Shown piece after piece: positions 8,273 to 17,142 of a stretch of 64,000 nucleotides of DNA. Below the pieces are notes generated by a model, which was given only the letters and a program-made list of their open reading frames with translations, was not told where the DNA came from and did no database searches. Within the stretch, counting starts at the first letter, position 1. Each line of letters begins with the position of its first letter. Made by a program: the position numbers and the translations under genes. This stretch comes from Gemmatales bacterium (GTDB taxonomy: Bacteria; Planctomycetota; Planctomycetia; Gemmatales; Gemmataceae). The stretch covers positions 558,001 through 622,000 of the forward strand of contig BPJP01000002.1 of the NCBI GenBank assembly GCA_026004675.1. Reading direction: 5' to 3'.

Positions 8273-9424
8273 TCAATCAGGCAGCGGTTGGGTGACGGCG
8301 GCGATGCGGAGCTGGCGCTTGCAACCGGGACAGGGAATCTGCTCGATCGACGAGTCCTGTTCAGCCGGAATCTCGAAAAGCGCCTGGCAAGCTGGGCAAG
8401 TTCCGATGTAGGTCGTCACTTCTCGACTTCGGCCGAATAATTTCTGCAGCCCCGACGACATTCGTTTGCTCGATTGGCTTACCCGAATCAGAAGAGGCTG
8501 CGCGTCGAATTCTTCGATAGGAACGATGCGCACGATCCCGTCGCCGCAGCCCAACGCCAATTGCGACCCTGCAGGTGACAGCGCACCGCAATGAACGGAC
8601 TGATCGATTTCGATAGCTTGCAACAGCTCCAAATCAGGAACCGAAAACAGGCCGACGGCTCCGCCTGCCTGTGCCACGACCAGGTGCTTGCCGTCGCGCA
8701 AAAACAGAGTAGCTGCTACCTGATCCTCAAGCTGAATGCCTCCTTGCTCCTCATGACGAACGATGTCCCACAGGATCACGTCCCCGTCACGGCTGCCGGT
8801 TACGGCCCAGCGACCGTCGGGCGAAACATCACCAGTAAGGATGCGGTCCTGGTGTCCTTCGAAAGTGACGATTTGCCGGGTCATGCTGAGGTCCCACAGG
8901 CGGGCCGTGTGGTCATAGGACCAGGAAACGAGGAATCGGCCGTCGGGAGTAATCCGGCAGCCAGTAACGATGTCGCCATGGCCGGACATCGTTCTCCCTT
9001 CACTCAAAGGCCGCCACAACGTGAGATGGCTATCCCATGAGGCAGTGACGATGGTCAGAGAATCGCTGCCGAATTCGATCGCGGAGATTGGGCGGGTGTG
9101 GGCGAGAAACATGGTCGTCTGCGGTTCGCCACGGATGCCGTTGGCAGCGGCTCCGCTGGCCGCATCCCATTGTGCCAGCATGCCGTCGAGCGATCCACTT
9201 AACAGGTATTTGCCGTCAGGCGAGACGGCACAGGCGGTCACTGCTTTGTTGCTGACGGGATATTTCTGGAACAGGGAATTATCGCCGGCATTCCACAAGC
9301 GCAACATCCCATCAAAGCCGCCCGAAACAACGTAGTGGCTGTCGGGAGAATAGCAGACTGCGAGAACTTCGTCCCCGTGCCCCTCTGCCTGCTCTACCTC
9401 TGTCGGCTTCAACAAGTGTGGCAC
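8273..9424 (-). CDS. WD40 repeat protein with C-terminal zinc ribbon
   Basis: 383 residues from GTG 9424, which follows AAGGGG at good spacing; a TTG start at 9445 is possible but has no such site. Roughly seven WD40 blades are visible, for example GHGDEVLAVCYSPDSHYVVSG, WSYDHTARLWDLS and GHQDRILTGDVSPDGRWAVTG. They are followed by a linker and a zinc ribbon (CPACQALFEIPAE and CPGCKRQL near residues 345-375). There is no signal peptide, so it is probably cytoplasmic. WD40 propellers are protein-binding scaffolds; the partner is unknown. The ribbon resembles those in the proteins at 55029 and 57313. Confidence 0.85.
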   Translation of the reverse strand: MPHLLKPTEVEQAEGHGDEVLAVCYSPDSHYVVSGGFDGMLRLWNAGDNSLFQKYPVSNKAVTACAVSPDGKYLLSGSLDGMLAQWDAASGAAANGIRGEPQTTMFLAHTRPISAIEFGSDSLTIVTASWDSHLTLWRPLSEGRTMSGHGDIVTGCRITPDGRFLVSWSYDHTARLWDLSMTRQIVTFEGHQDRILTGDVSPDGRWAVTGSRDGDVILWDIVRHEEQGGIQLEDQVAATLFLRDGKHLVVAQAGGAVGLFSVPDLELLQAIEIDQSVHCGALSPAGSQLALGCGDGIVRIVPIEEFDAQPLLIRVSQSSKRMSSGLQKLFGRSREVTTYIGTCPACQALFEIPAEQDSSIEQIPCPGCKRQLRIAAVTQPLPD

Positions 9425-9606
9425 GTTGATCCCCTTTTCTGTCAACTCATCCAGTCTGTTGTAAGATAGCTTGGGTTTTTGTCCTTGGCTATCTCGAATC
9501 TTTGCTGAAAGCGCATTTCCGACATAATTGGAAAAAATCTCAAACTAACTGCTGCAGGCAGCCGATATAGATGATCATCCTGGCTACGCTGTCACGGAGG
9601 ACAAGC

Positions 9607-9828
9607 ATGGCTTCACGTCTGCGTATCTACCACGAGCCGACTGACACCACTTCAGATCAACCCCAGGCCGACGTCCCCGTCCGGTTAGGAGAGTTGCTGC
9701 CCCTGATCGCCTTAGCCGAGCGGCAGAATTATTTGTGGCTTCGCGACTTTCTCGATGATGAAGTCCGGATCACACGGGATTTGTATGAAGTTCTGCTTGC
9801 CTTCCAATACCGCCGCCCCGCTAGCTAG
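9607..9828 (+). CDS. Small conserved-looking protein of unknown function
   Basis: 73 residues from ATG 9607, which follows GGAGG; the frame also has an ATG at 9571 without a ribosome site. The product begins MASRLRIYHEPTD, has a soluble helix-rich second half (LGELLPLIALAERQNYLWLRDFLDDEVRI) and no membrane segment or cysteine. I do not recognise the family. It diverges from the WD40 gene and lies 150 bases before the ceramidase-like gene. Confidence 0.6.
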   Translation: MASRLRIYHEPTDTTSDQPQADVPVRLGELLPLIALAERQNYLWLRDFLDDEVRITRDLYEVLLAFQYRRPAS

Positions 9829-9978
9829 CGTCCACTCCGTTATCGTAAAATAACCACACTGTTGGTCCGATTCAAAACCTTCCTGAGAGCCGTAGAGCCA
9901 CACCGTGCCTGGCTCGCCTCGAGGGATATGTCATGATGCGCTGCGTGTTGCGCCATAGACGACGGCAAGGGCGATAAA

Positions 9979-11394
9979 ATGGAGAGGTTCATCTCGGCAC
10001 GCACGATTGGCGTGTTATTGTTTTTTTGTCCCAGTCTGGCTCTGGCCGAGCCTGCCTTTCGTGTTGGCTTCGCCGAGCGGGACATCACGCCGGATCCGAA
10101 GAAGCGTACGGTATATCTGGCAGGATTCGGCCACAACCGCCAAGCCACTGGCATTCATGATCGTCTGACGGCCCGCGCCTGGGTCATCCAAACCGATCGG
10201 CAAAAACTCGCGTTCGTCTCGCTCGACCTCATCGGCTTCTTTTTGGCTAATGTGGAACGTGTCCGCAACCGGCTTCCCAACTTCGATTATGTCCTCGTTT
10301 CCAGCACACACAACCACGAAGGGCCAGATACGCTTGGTCTCTGGGGACCTAATCCGTTCCGGTCAGGCGTCGACGCTAGCTACTTGCAGATGGTCGAAGC
10401 GCAGGTGGCGGCCGCCGTCCTCCAGGCGGAGAAAAACCTCCAGACGGCAACGGCTCGCATTGGCACGGTTCCTCTACCCCATCTGATTCATGACAATCGC
10501 GAACCGTATATCAAGCACGACGAGTTGGTTGCCCTGGAGTTTTTCGACTCGGCCCAAAAGCGATTGGGTGCGGTGGTGCAATGGAACAGCCATCCAGAAA
10601 CGCTTGGCAGCCGAAATACCCAGATCAGTGCCGATTTCGTCGGCTACACGGTCAAGCATCTCCAACACCGCTTGGACGTTCCTGTCGTCTACTTCACCGG
10701 CACGGTGGGCGGGCTGATGACCTCATTAAAGACGGAAATCAAGGACGAAACCGGCAAACTGTTGGCAGACGGCACGTTTGCCAAGACAAAGCGTTACGGA
10801 GAACTCGTTGCCGACGCTGCCGAAAAAGCTCTCAAAAACGCCAAGCCGATCCAACTGACCCCGATTCGTTTTCGCCGGGCGAAAGTGTTTATTCCGATAG
10901 ACAATCGCCTGTACCTTTTGGGCAGGCAATTGAAAGTTCTCAAACGACAAGCGTTTGTTTGGACTGGCAACCCAGAGCAAGCCGAGCCTGCCAAACCGGC
11001 AGATGTCGAGAAACGGCTCTGCCTGCAAACCGAGTTGGCCTGCCTGTACCTGGGAGAGCTGGGGATCGCGGCGATTCCAGGAGAGATTTACCCCGAACTG
11101 GTGTTGGGCAAAGTGCAAAACCCTGTCGATCCAGGCGCCGATTTCCCCGATGCCGAAATCGAACCGGCAATTTATAGCCAACTGCGCGGGAAACACCGGA
11201 TGCTGATCGGTTTGGCCAACGATGAGATCGGCTACATCATTCCTAAAAGGCAATGGGATGCCATCCCGCCCTATTGTTATGGCAGGAAGAAGTCGCAATA
11301 CGGCGAGATCAACAGCGTTGGCCCGGAAGCGGCCCCGATCCTCTGCGGGGCGTTTCGAAGAATTGCTCAGAATTTAGCAAAGGACCAAAAATAA
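9979..11394 (+). CDS. Neutral/alkaline ceramidase-like exported enzyme
   Basis: 471 residues. A signal peptide covers about residues 1-23 (TIGVLLFFCPSLALAEP). The mature part begins FRVGFAERDITPDP, and STHNHEGPDTLGLWG carries the metal-ligand histidines typical of the N-terminal domain of neutral/alkaline non-lysosomal ceramidases. The protein is shorter than classical ceramidases (about 650 or more residues), so it is a domain-only relative; the substrate could be another amide or ester. It is probably periplasmic or secreted. The gene ends just before a strong intrinsic terminator. Confidence 0.82.
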   Translation: MERFISARTIGVLLFFCPSLALAEPAFRVGFAERDITPDPKKRTVYLAGFGHNRQATGIHDRLTARAWVIQTDRQKLAFVSLDLIGFFLANVERVRNRLPNFDYVLVSSTHNHEGPDTLGLWGPNPFRSGVDASYLQMVEAQVAAAVLQAEKNLQTATARIGTVPLPHLIHDNREPYIKHDELVALEFFDSAQKRLGAVVQWNSHPETLGSRNTQISADFVGYTVKHLQHRLDVPVVYFTGTVGGLMTSLKTEIKDETGKLLADGTFAKTKRYGELVADAAEKALKNAKPIQLTPIRFRRAKVFIPIDNRLYLLGRQLKVLKRQAFVWTGNPEQAEPAKPADVEKRLCLQTELACLYLGELGIAAIPGEIYPELVLGKVQNPVDPGADFPDAEIEPAIYSQLRGKHRMLIGLANDEIGYIIPKRQWDAIPPYCYGRKKSQYGEINSVGPEAAPILCGAFRRIAQNLAKDQK

Positions 11395-11400
11395 AGAGCA

Positions 11401-11426
11401 AAAAAACGCCATCCTTGGCGTTTTTT
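11401..11426. terminator. Bidirectional intrinsic terminator
   Basis: Perfect 10-base inverted repeat AAAAAACGCC / GGCGTTTTTT with a 6-base loop. It has a U-run on both strands and lies between the convergent ceramidase-like gene (stop 11394) and the lipoprotein gene (stop 11457). Confidence 0.9.
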
Positions 11427-11456
11427 CGAGGCGAAATCCATTTCGCCGATGAATCC

Positions 11457-11672
11457 TTATTCGATGCCGCCATGGATGCGCTGCGGCGTCATGTGCGAGG
11501 GCTGATCGACAAACCAGATGCGTTGCCATTCCAAGCCGATTTGGCGCAGGTCTTCCGATGTGTTGAGAAGTTCTTCGATGCGCTGATTGGGATTGCTCGA
11601 ATAGATGTTCAAAAAGCAGCCGGTATTGGAAAACGCCAAGACCGCCGCCACGAGAAGAAGCCATCGGCGCAT
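11457..11672 (-). CDS. Small planctomycete lipoprotein
   Basis: 71 residues from ATG 11672, preceded by GGGAGG five bases away. The signal MRRWLLLVAAVLAFSNTGC ends in a lipobox-like NTGC, which predicts a lipidated Cys19. The mature part (NIYSSNPNQRIEELLNTSEDLRQI, then FVDQPSHMTPQRIHGGI) matches a short conserved hypothetical protein I associate with planctomycetes. Function is unknown. It shares the terminator at 11401-11426 with the convergent ceramidase-like gene. Confidence 0.82.
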   Translation of the reverse strand: MRRWLLLVAAVLAFSNTGCFLNIYSSNPNQRIEELLNTSEDLRQIGLEWQRIWFVDQPSHMTPQRIHGGIE

Positions 11673-11785
11673 TTCAGCCTCCCTGCCGGCTCTGGAAAAC
11701 ATTTAGTGTGTAATGGAATCGTAAGAATAGTATCGGCCAGCGCAATGGCAAGACTTGAATCGTGGGCGCCAAAAAATAGTATTTT

Positions 11786-12196
11786 TCAGGTTGTAGGGGT
11801 CGCTGGCTCGGCAGCAGGTGTCTTCAACTCCGCCGGAAGAGAATCGTTCGCAACTTCCACGGAGGAATTTCCCTCTGCGGAGGGTTTTTCCTCGTCCATG
11901 TACGGTACATCTGTCAATTGACGCACCCGCTCTTCCATTTCTTTGCCTGGCTTAAAAGTGACCACGTTCTTTGGAGGTACGTCCACACGGTCGCCAGTGC
12001 GGGGATTGCGCGCTTTACGCGGCTTGCGCCGTTTAACTTCAAAAACGCCGAAGTTCCTTAATTCGATCCGATGAGCTGGATCTTCGACCAGAGTATCGAC
12101 GATGGCATCGAACGTCATCTGGACGATTTCTTTGGTCTGCAACTGCGTCAATCCAATTCTTTCGGATATCTGCTTGACAATCTCTTTCTTGGTCAC
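11786..12196 (-). CDS. HU/IHF family DNA-binding protein with acidic tail
   Basis: 136 residues from GTG 12196 ([16 protein letters not shown]), preceded by GGGAG; a longer frame to 12268 lacks a ribosome site and family support. The HU fold spans about residues 1-92, with the [22 protein letters not shown] arm that wraps DNA. It is followed by about 40 acidic residues ([14 protein letters not shown] onwards) not found in E. coli HU. It should act as a nucleoid-bending protein dimer. A promoter candidate lies at 12253-12281. Confidence 0.9.
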   Translation of the reverse strand: MTKKEIVKQISERIGLTQLQTKEIVQMTFDAIVDTLVEDPAHRIELRNFGVFEVKRRKPRKARNPRTGDRVDVPPKNVVTFKPGKEMEERVRQLTDVPYMDEEKPSAEGNSSVEVANDSLPAELKTPAAEPATPTT

Positions 12197-12252
12197 GGTG
12201 CATCTCCCGTGAAGTAGCTTCGTCGTTCCGTCGGGAAGTCCATGATTGCTTA

Positions 12253-12281
12253 AAAGTAAAGACGCCAACAGGTAATGTCAA
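12253..12281 (-). promoter_or_regulatory. Promoter candidate for the HU gene
   Basis: On the minus strand TTGACA (12281-12276), a 17-base spacer and TACTTT (12258-12253). The -35 box is perfect and the -10 box is poor. The HU start codon is about 55 bases downstream. Confidence 0.45.
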
Positions 12282-12415
12282 GCAAAAAGTTGAACGGGCG
12301 AGCGCGCCGAGCCGACAAGGATCGGTGTCGCAGAAGGGATCGGCATTTTTTCGCCACGATGCTTGAGGTATTCTTTTTGCCACAATCGTACGTCCATTCC
12401 ATGCAGGGAGAGCCA

Positions 12416-13183
12416 ATGAAGGAATGTGAACAGGGCCGGCGCCTTGCTTTGAGTTTGCCTCGGCGGCTGATTGCCGATCTGATGCACGCATCGCGGCAGG
12501 TTCCGTTGGTAACTGCTGAGCGACGGATGGGTTTGCAAAGTGTTTCGCTCGTCCGAAAGAGGGCGTCGCCGCGAGTCGGCTGGTGTGCCATTTTTATCAA
12601 AGCGTACGCACGAGTGGCCCAGTTGCTGCCCGAATTGCGACGAAGCTACATGTCGTGTCCTTGGCCGCATCTCTATGAGCACCCGGAGAGTGTTGCGTCG
12701 GTCGCCGTGGAGCGACGGATCGCCGGTGAACTCGGCGTGCTGTTTGGTCGCATTCGCGGTCCCGAGCAGCAATCGCTTCTCGACATCCAGCGCCATCTTC
12801 AAGGGTACAAAGAAAAGCCGATCGAAGAGGTGTCGGCTTACCGGCAGATGTTGCGAATAAGCAGCCTGCCCTGGCCTTTTCGCCGAGCTCTTTGGTGGTA
12901 TGGTCTGAACATTTCGGGCTGGCGCCGTTGCAAGTACTTTGGCACGTTCGGCATCAGCGTCGTGGCGAACCTCGGTGCCGGCTTGAACAACCTCATCTCG
13001 CCACTTGCAACCACTTTGAACTACAGCCCCCTGAACGAAAATGGTGAACTCGAAGTAAGATTGAACTTCGATCATCGGGTGATCGACGGTGCGACGGCAG
13101 CGAGGGCCTTGGCAGAACTGGAAGAGATGATAAAAGGCGACATCCATCGCGAATTGGGCTACTTGCAACAACTCGCTGCGTGA
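12416..13183 (+). CDS. 2-oxoacid dehydrogenase E2-like acyltransferase domain protein
   Basis: 255 residues from ATG 12416, which follows GGGAGAG; the open frame upstream is not protein-like. It matches only the catalytic domain of E2 acyltransferases. The family active-site motif is present near the C-terminus (FDHRVIDGATAARAL), and ISVVANLGAGLNN resembles the preceding strand. There is no lipoyl or E1/E3-binding domain, so it cannot act as a normal pyruvate or oxoglutarate dehydrogenase core alone. No E1 or E3 gene is nearby. It may be an acyltransferase using another acceptor; the substrate is unknown. Confidence 0.78.
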   Translation: MKECEQGRRLALSLPRRLIADLMHASRQVPLVTAERRMGLQSVSLVRKRASPRVGWCAIFIKAYARVAQLLPELRRSYMSCPWPHLYEHPESVASVAVERRIAGELGVLFGRIRGPEQQSLLDIQRHLQGYKEKPIEEVSAYRQMLRISSLPWPFRRALWWYGLNISGWRRCKYFGTFGISVVANLGAGLNNLISPLATTLNYSPLNENGELEVRLNFDHRVIDGATAARALAELEEMIKGDIHRELGYLQQLAA

Positions 13184-13230
13184 ATCTCATGGGCATACGT
13201 TTTTTCCAACGACTTCGCTGCCACATTCCG

Positions 13231-14622
13231 TCAGACGAGCCACGGCAGCATGTATTGGGCAAACGATAACACCAGGAAAAAGCCGCACATGTCGGTAATG
13301 GTCGTCAGTATCGGCCCGCTCGCCAATGCGGGGTCGTGATTGAGACCTTTGAGAATGAGGGGCACGCTGCCGCCGATACAAACAGCCACGACCGTGTTGA
13401 GAAACATGGCGGCACCGACAACCAACCCCAAAGCAGGAATGCCTTTCCAGCCGAAGGCGACAAGGCCAAGCAAAAGCCCCAGGGTGAAACCGTTGATGAG
13501 GCCGACGGCGGCTTCTTTCAATAAGACGCGAAAGCAGTCAGCCGGTTCTGTCAGACCCAAGGCCAATTCGCGCATGCTGACAGCCACCGCCTGGTTGCCG
13601 CTGCACCCGCTCATATCCGAAATGATTGGCAGAAAGACCGCCAGGGCAATCACTTGGGCCAACGTATCCTGATGAAAAGCGATGACGCTGGCGGCGATGA
13701 TGTTCAATACGATATTGATGCTAAGCCACGACAGACGACGCAGACTTCGAAGCCGAAGTGGCATGGATCGCAATTCCTCACCACCAAGAATACCAGTGAA
13801 TTTGAGCATTGTGCGGCCAGAACGACTTTCCGCTGCCGCTTCGACATCCTGTTGGCGTACGACGCCGACCAGCTTTTTGTCTCGGTCGATAACGGGCACA
13901 CCGAAAAACGGATGCCTTTCGAAAAATCGCTCCAGTGCTTCCAAAGGCGTTTCCACGTCGACTGCCAGAGGATCACGGATCATCAAAGAGGCGATGGTAT
14001 CATCCGGATCAGCAAGCAACAGGTCGCGCAACCTCAAGACTCCAACGAGCTTGGCGTCGCCATCCGTCACGTAGAGGTACTGTACATCGTACTCTCTATA
14101 GTTCCGAGCGTTCTGCCGCAAGTCGGCCAAAACGTCTTCCACACGGAAGTTGTCGGGGTAGGCAACATATTCGCTGATCATCAGGCCGCCGGCCGAGTCG
14201 CGAGGATATTGCATAAGACGCCGCGCATCGGCGGCTTCGGCAGGTTCCATGCGCAGAAGAATGGCGTCCGCCGATTGTTCCCGCAGTCGACCAAGAATAT
14301 CGGCTTGCTCGTCGCTCTCAACTTCGTTGAGAATCTCAGCCGCCTCAGAGGTGTCCATGTTTTCGACCAGTTGAGCCGCGTGCGACTCGGGAAGCGACTC
14401 CAACAAGTCGGCCGCTTCTTCATCCGGTAGCAACAGCAGAAGCTGAGATTGTTCTTCTTCGCTTAACTGGGACACCACTCGCGCTGTCTCGTGGTGTGGC
14501 AAATTTTCTAAACAAGCGCGCACCCGTTCCACGTTCCCTTGGCGGAGGCTTTCGCGAAGCTCATCAACCGGTTCTTTCACGTACTGGTGCAACTTGTTTT
14601 TATCCTCTACAGTTTTTCCCAT
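13231..14622 (-). CDS. mgtE: Magnesium transporter MgtE
   Basis: 463 residues from ATG 14622 (MGKTVEDKNK), which fits MgtE length (about 450); the frame upstream to 14724 looks non-coding. The order is the MgtE N domain (LPDEEAADLLESLPESHAAQLVENM), two CBS domains (about residues 140-260: YDVQYLYVTDGDAKLVGVLRLRDLL and PFFGVPVIDRDKKLVGVVRQQDV) and a C-terminal membrane part with about five helices, including the conserved PIISDMSGCSGNQAVAVSMREL pore segment. It is an inner-membrane Mg2+ channel gated by cytoplasmic Mg2+. It converges with the E2-like gene. I saw no clear Mg2+ riboswitch upstream. Confidence 0.95.
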   Translation of the reverse strand: MGKTVEDKNKLHQYVKEPVDELRESLRQGNVERVRACLENLPHHETARVVSQLSEEEQSQLLLLLPDEEAADLLESLPESHAAQLVENMDTSEAAEILNEVESDEQADILGRLREQSADAILLRMEPAEAADARRLMQYPRDSAGGLMISEYVAYPDNFRVEDVLADLRQNARNYREYDVQYLYVTDGDAKLVGVLRLRDLLLADPDDTIASLMIRDPLAVDVETPLEALERFFERHPFFGVPVIDRDKKLVGVVRQQDVEAAAESRSGRTMLKFTGILGGEELRSMPLRLRSLRRLSWLSINIVLNIIAASVIAFHQDTLAQVIALAVFLPIISDMSGCSGNQAVAVSMRELALGLTEPADCFRVLLKEAAVGLINGFTLGLLLGLVAFGWKGIPALGLVVGAAMFLNTVVAVCIGGSVPLILKGLNHDPALASGPILTTITDMCGFFLVLSFAQYMLPWLV

Positions 14623-14818
14623 CTTGCTCGTCCTAACCTCGATGCCATCGGAGCCGTTCGCTTCTTTTAGCGGAGCTTGGCCATCCTGACGAACGAACGC
14701 GAACCTCACCAAACCGTCATCCAAACGGCAAGACAGTGTTTTCCTCGCCCGCAGTCAATATGCAGGCGAAAAGCTGTTCAAGCCTTTTCAAAAAAGAAAG
14801 GAAAAGCCGGAATGGTAG

Positions 14819-14891
14819 AGCGGGCGACGGGCCTCGAACCCGCAACCTTCGGCTTGGGAAGCCGACGCTCTGCCAATTGAGCTACGCCCGC
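14819..14891 (-). tRNA. tRNA-Gly (anticodon CCC)
   Basis: The minus strand folds as a complete cloverleaf: acceptor GCGGGCG/CGCCCGC, D arm GCTC/GAGC, anticodon arm TCGGC-TTCCCAA-GCCGA, and T arm GCGGG-TTCGAGG-CCCGT. The discriminator is U. The 3' CCA is not encoded. Confidence 0.95.
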
Positions 14892-14963
14892 AGGTCCATT
14901 TAGTGTAATTGAAGGAGCTGCGGATTTCAATTGGGCTATACAGGCCCTACACGTTCGACAGGA

Positions 14964-14992
14964 TTGACAAAGCGCCATTCGCTTTGAAGAAT
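14964..14992 (+). promoter_or_regulatory. Promoter candidate for the sulfatase gene
   Basis: TTGACA at 14964-14969, a 17-base spacer and AAGAAT at 14987-14992. It places transcription about 33 bases before the sulfatase ATG. Consensus match only. Confidence 0.45.
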
Positions 14993-15031
14993 AACGACAT
15001 TGTACAGTTAGCACCCGACTGAGAGATCTCC

Positions 15032-16885
15032 ATGCGCCGACATCTGACCATTCTGATTGGACTGCTTTGTTTCGTGACACCGACGTTGGCCGATGAGGAA
15101 CGCCCCAACATCTTGTGGATCACCTGCGAAGATATCAGTCCGAATCTCGGCTGCTATGGCGACTCCTATGCTGTCACACCTCATATCGACCGGCTGGCCA
15201 CTGAAGGTGTTCGCTACACCAATGCCTTTGCACCGATTGGCGTTTGTGCACCAGCGCGATCGTGCTTGATTACGGGAATGTATCCACCGTCGATCGGTAC
15301 ACAGCACATGCGCTGCCGGGGAACGCTGCCATCGTACATCAAAACTTACAGCGAATACTTGCGCGACGCCGGCTACTACTGCACTAATAATTCCAAGACC
15401 GATTACAATTTTCAGCACGCGAAAACATCCTGGGACGAATCGAGCCGCACGGCCCATTGGCGAAAGCGCAAGAAAGGGCAGCCATTTTTCGCAATTTTCA
15501 ACTTTACCAGTTGTCACGAAAGCCAAATCAGGCTGCCGGAGGCGGCTTACCGGCGTCGAACCGCTGGGTTCACTGACAAGGAACGACATGATCCAGCCAA
15601 AGCGCCAATACCCCCGTATCATCCGGACACTCCAGAAGTACGTCGCGACTGGGCGCGATATGCGGATATGATCACTTACATGGATAAACAAGTAGGCGAC
15701 ATCCTTAAACAACTTGAAGACGACGGCCTCGCCGAGAATACCATCGTTTTTTTCTATTCAGACCATGGTGCCGGCATGCCGCGGAGCAAGCGCTGGCTTT
15801 ACGATTCAAGTACAAAGGTACCGTTGATTATTCGGTTTCCAAAGAAATACGCCAGGTTCGCCCCCGGCAAGCCTGGATCGACTACGGATCGCTTAGTAAG
15901 CTTCGTCGACTTCGGCCCCACCGTGCTCAGTCTTGCTGGCGTGAAAATCCCCGAACATATGCAAGGAAAAGCGTTCCTCGGTGATCAGGCGACACCACCC
16001 AGGGAGTATGTTTTCGGCTTTCGCGATCGTATGGACGAACGCTATGACATGATTCGCATGGTGCGGGACAAACGCTACAAGTACATCCGCAATTACATGC
16101 CGCATCTTCCCTGGTTTCACGATCAATACATCAGCTACATGTACCAGATGCCAACAATGCGGGTTTGGCAAAAACTCGCCGATGAAGGCAAGTTGAAAGG
16201 GCCTCCTGCCATCTTTATGGCGAAATCGAAGCCAATGGAGGAACTGTACGATACTGTTTCCGATCCGTACGAGATAAAGAATTTGGCGCATTCACCGGAA
16301 CATCGAAAGACTCTAGAGAGGCTTCGTGAAGAACTGGCCAGATGGCAAGAGCGGATTATCGATTTGGGCTTCCTGCCCGAAGCGGATTTGAGAGCGCGTT
16401 TTGCGGGACAGGCAGCATACGACGTGGTTCGCAAGAAGCCCGATCTTTACCCCATGAAGAGAATTGCAGCCGCAGCGGACTTGGCCAATCGTCGCGATCC
16501 CGAATCGGTGGATCGACTCGTTGTTTTGCTTAACGACAAGGACCCGGCCGTACGTTATTGGGGGGCGGTGGGCTTGGGCGCGCTTGGTTTGGCAGCTAAG
16601 CCAGCAAAAAAAACACTTGAAGCAGCTACAAAGGACAAAGCGGGCTGGGTTCGTGTCGCTGCTGCCGATGCTTTGTGCCGATTAGGCGACTACGATTTGG
16701 CTGTCGGTGTCTTGAGCACAGCATTACAAGATCCCAATGAGTGGGTCCGTTTGCAGGCGATCAATGTGCTCGACCGGATCGACGAGCATGGCCGGCCCGC
16801 ATTGCCGGCGATGAAAGCCGCTTTGAAAGACAAGAACAGCTACGTTGTTCGCGTGGCACAGCATGCTGTTGCAGATCTCAAATAA
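15032..16885 (+). CDS. Exported sulfatase with C-terminal HEAT-like repeats
   Basis: 617 residues. The signal peptide is about residues 1-20 (LTILIGLLCFVTPTLA). The sulfatase domain follows: RPNILWITCEDISPNLGCYG, then the formylglycine motif CAPAR with Cys72 (IGVCAPARSCLITGMYP), then FFYSDHGAGMPRSKRW. The overall pattern resembles the heparan N-sulfatase type. From about residue 475 two to three HEAT-like repeats appear (AVRYWGAVGLGALG, GWVRVAAADALCRLG, EWVRLQAINVLDRI). Sulfatases of this class cleave sulfate from polysaccharides and need Cys-to-formylglycine conversion, whose enzyme is not encoded here. The start follows GAGAG. It stands alone between tRNA-Gly and accD. Confidence 0.92.
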   Translation: MRRHLTILIGLLCFVTPTLADEERPNILWITCEDISPNLGCYGDSYAVTPHIDRLATEGVRYTNAFAPIGVCAPARSCLITGMYPPSIGTQHMRCRGTLPSYIKTYSEYLRDAGYYCTNNSKTDYNFQHAKTSWDESSRTAHWRKRKKGQPFFAIFNFTSCHESQIRLPEAAYRRRTAGFTDKERHDPAKAPIPPYHPDTPEVRRDWARYADMITYMDKQVGDILKQLEDDGLAENTIVFFYSDHGAGMPRSKRWLYDSSTKVPLIIRFPKKYARFAPGKPGSTTDRLVSFVDFGPTVLSLAGVKIPEHMQGKAFLGDQATPPREYVFGFRDRMDERYDMIRMVRDKRYKYIRNYMPHLPWFHDQYISYMYQMPTMRVWQKLADEGKLKGPPAIFMAKSKPMEELYDTVSDPYEIKNLAHSPEHRKTLERLREELARWQERIIDLGFLPEADLRARFAGQAAYDVVRKKPDLYPMKRIAAAADLANRRDPESVDRLVVLLNDKDPAVRYWGAVGLGALGLAAKPAKKTLEAATKDKAGWVRVAAADALCRLGDYDLAVGVLSTALQDPNEWVRLQAINVLDRIDEHGRPALPAMKAALKDKNSYVVRVAQHAVADLK

Positions 16886-17142
16886 TAAGATTCTTCCCCC
16901 CCAACATTCGCTCCAACGACTGGCCAACGAACGGTGCTGCCCTTAGACGAAAGGCATCGCCTTGGAGAAGAAGCGACGGCTGACCAGGTGATCGCCATCC
17001 CGAGAAACGGCTGAGTGTTCTGGCCAGCTCGCATGTTGCCACGCGCGTTGGCCGAAATCGGCTGCCTCATCCAGCTGGACGGATCGCGGGCAAGTATTTA
17101 AACTGAAGACACGACTTCCACGAAATTAATGGAATCTACATC

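Noticed and set aside
14623..14817. Mg2+-sensing riboswitch before mgtE
   Set aside because: No M-box-like structure or conserved elements were recognisable in the short leader.
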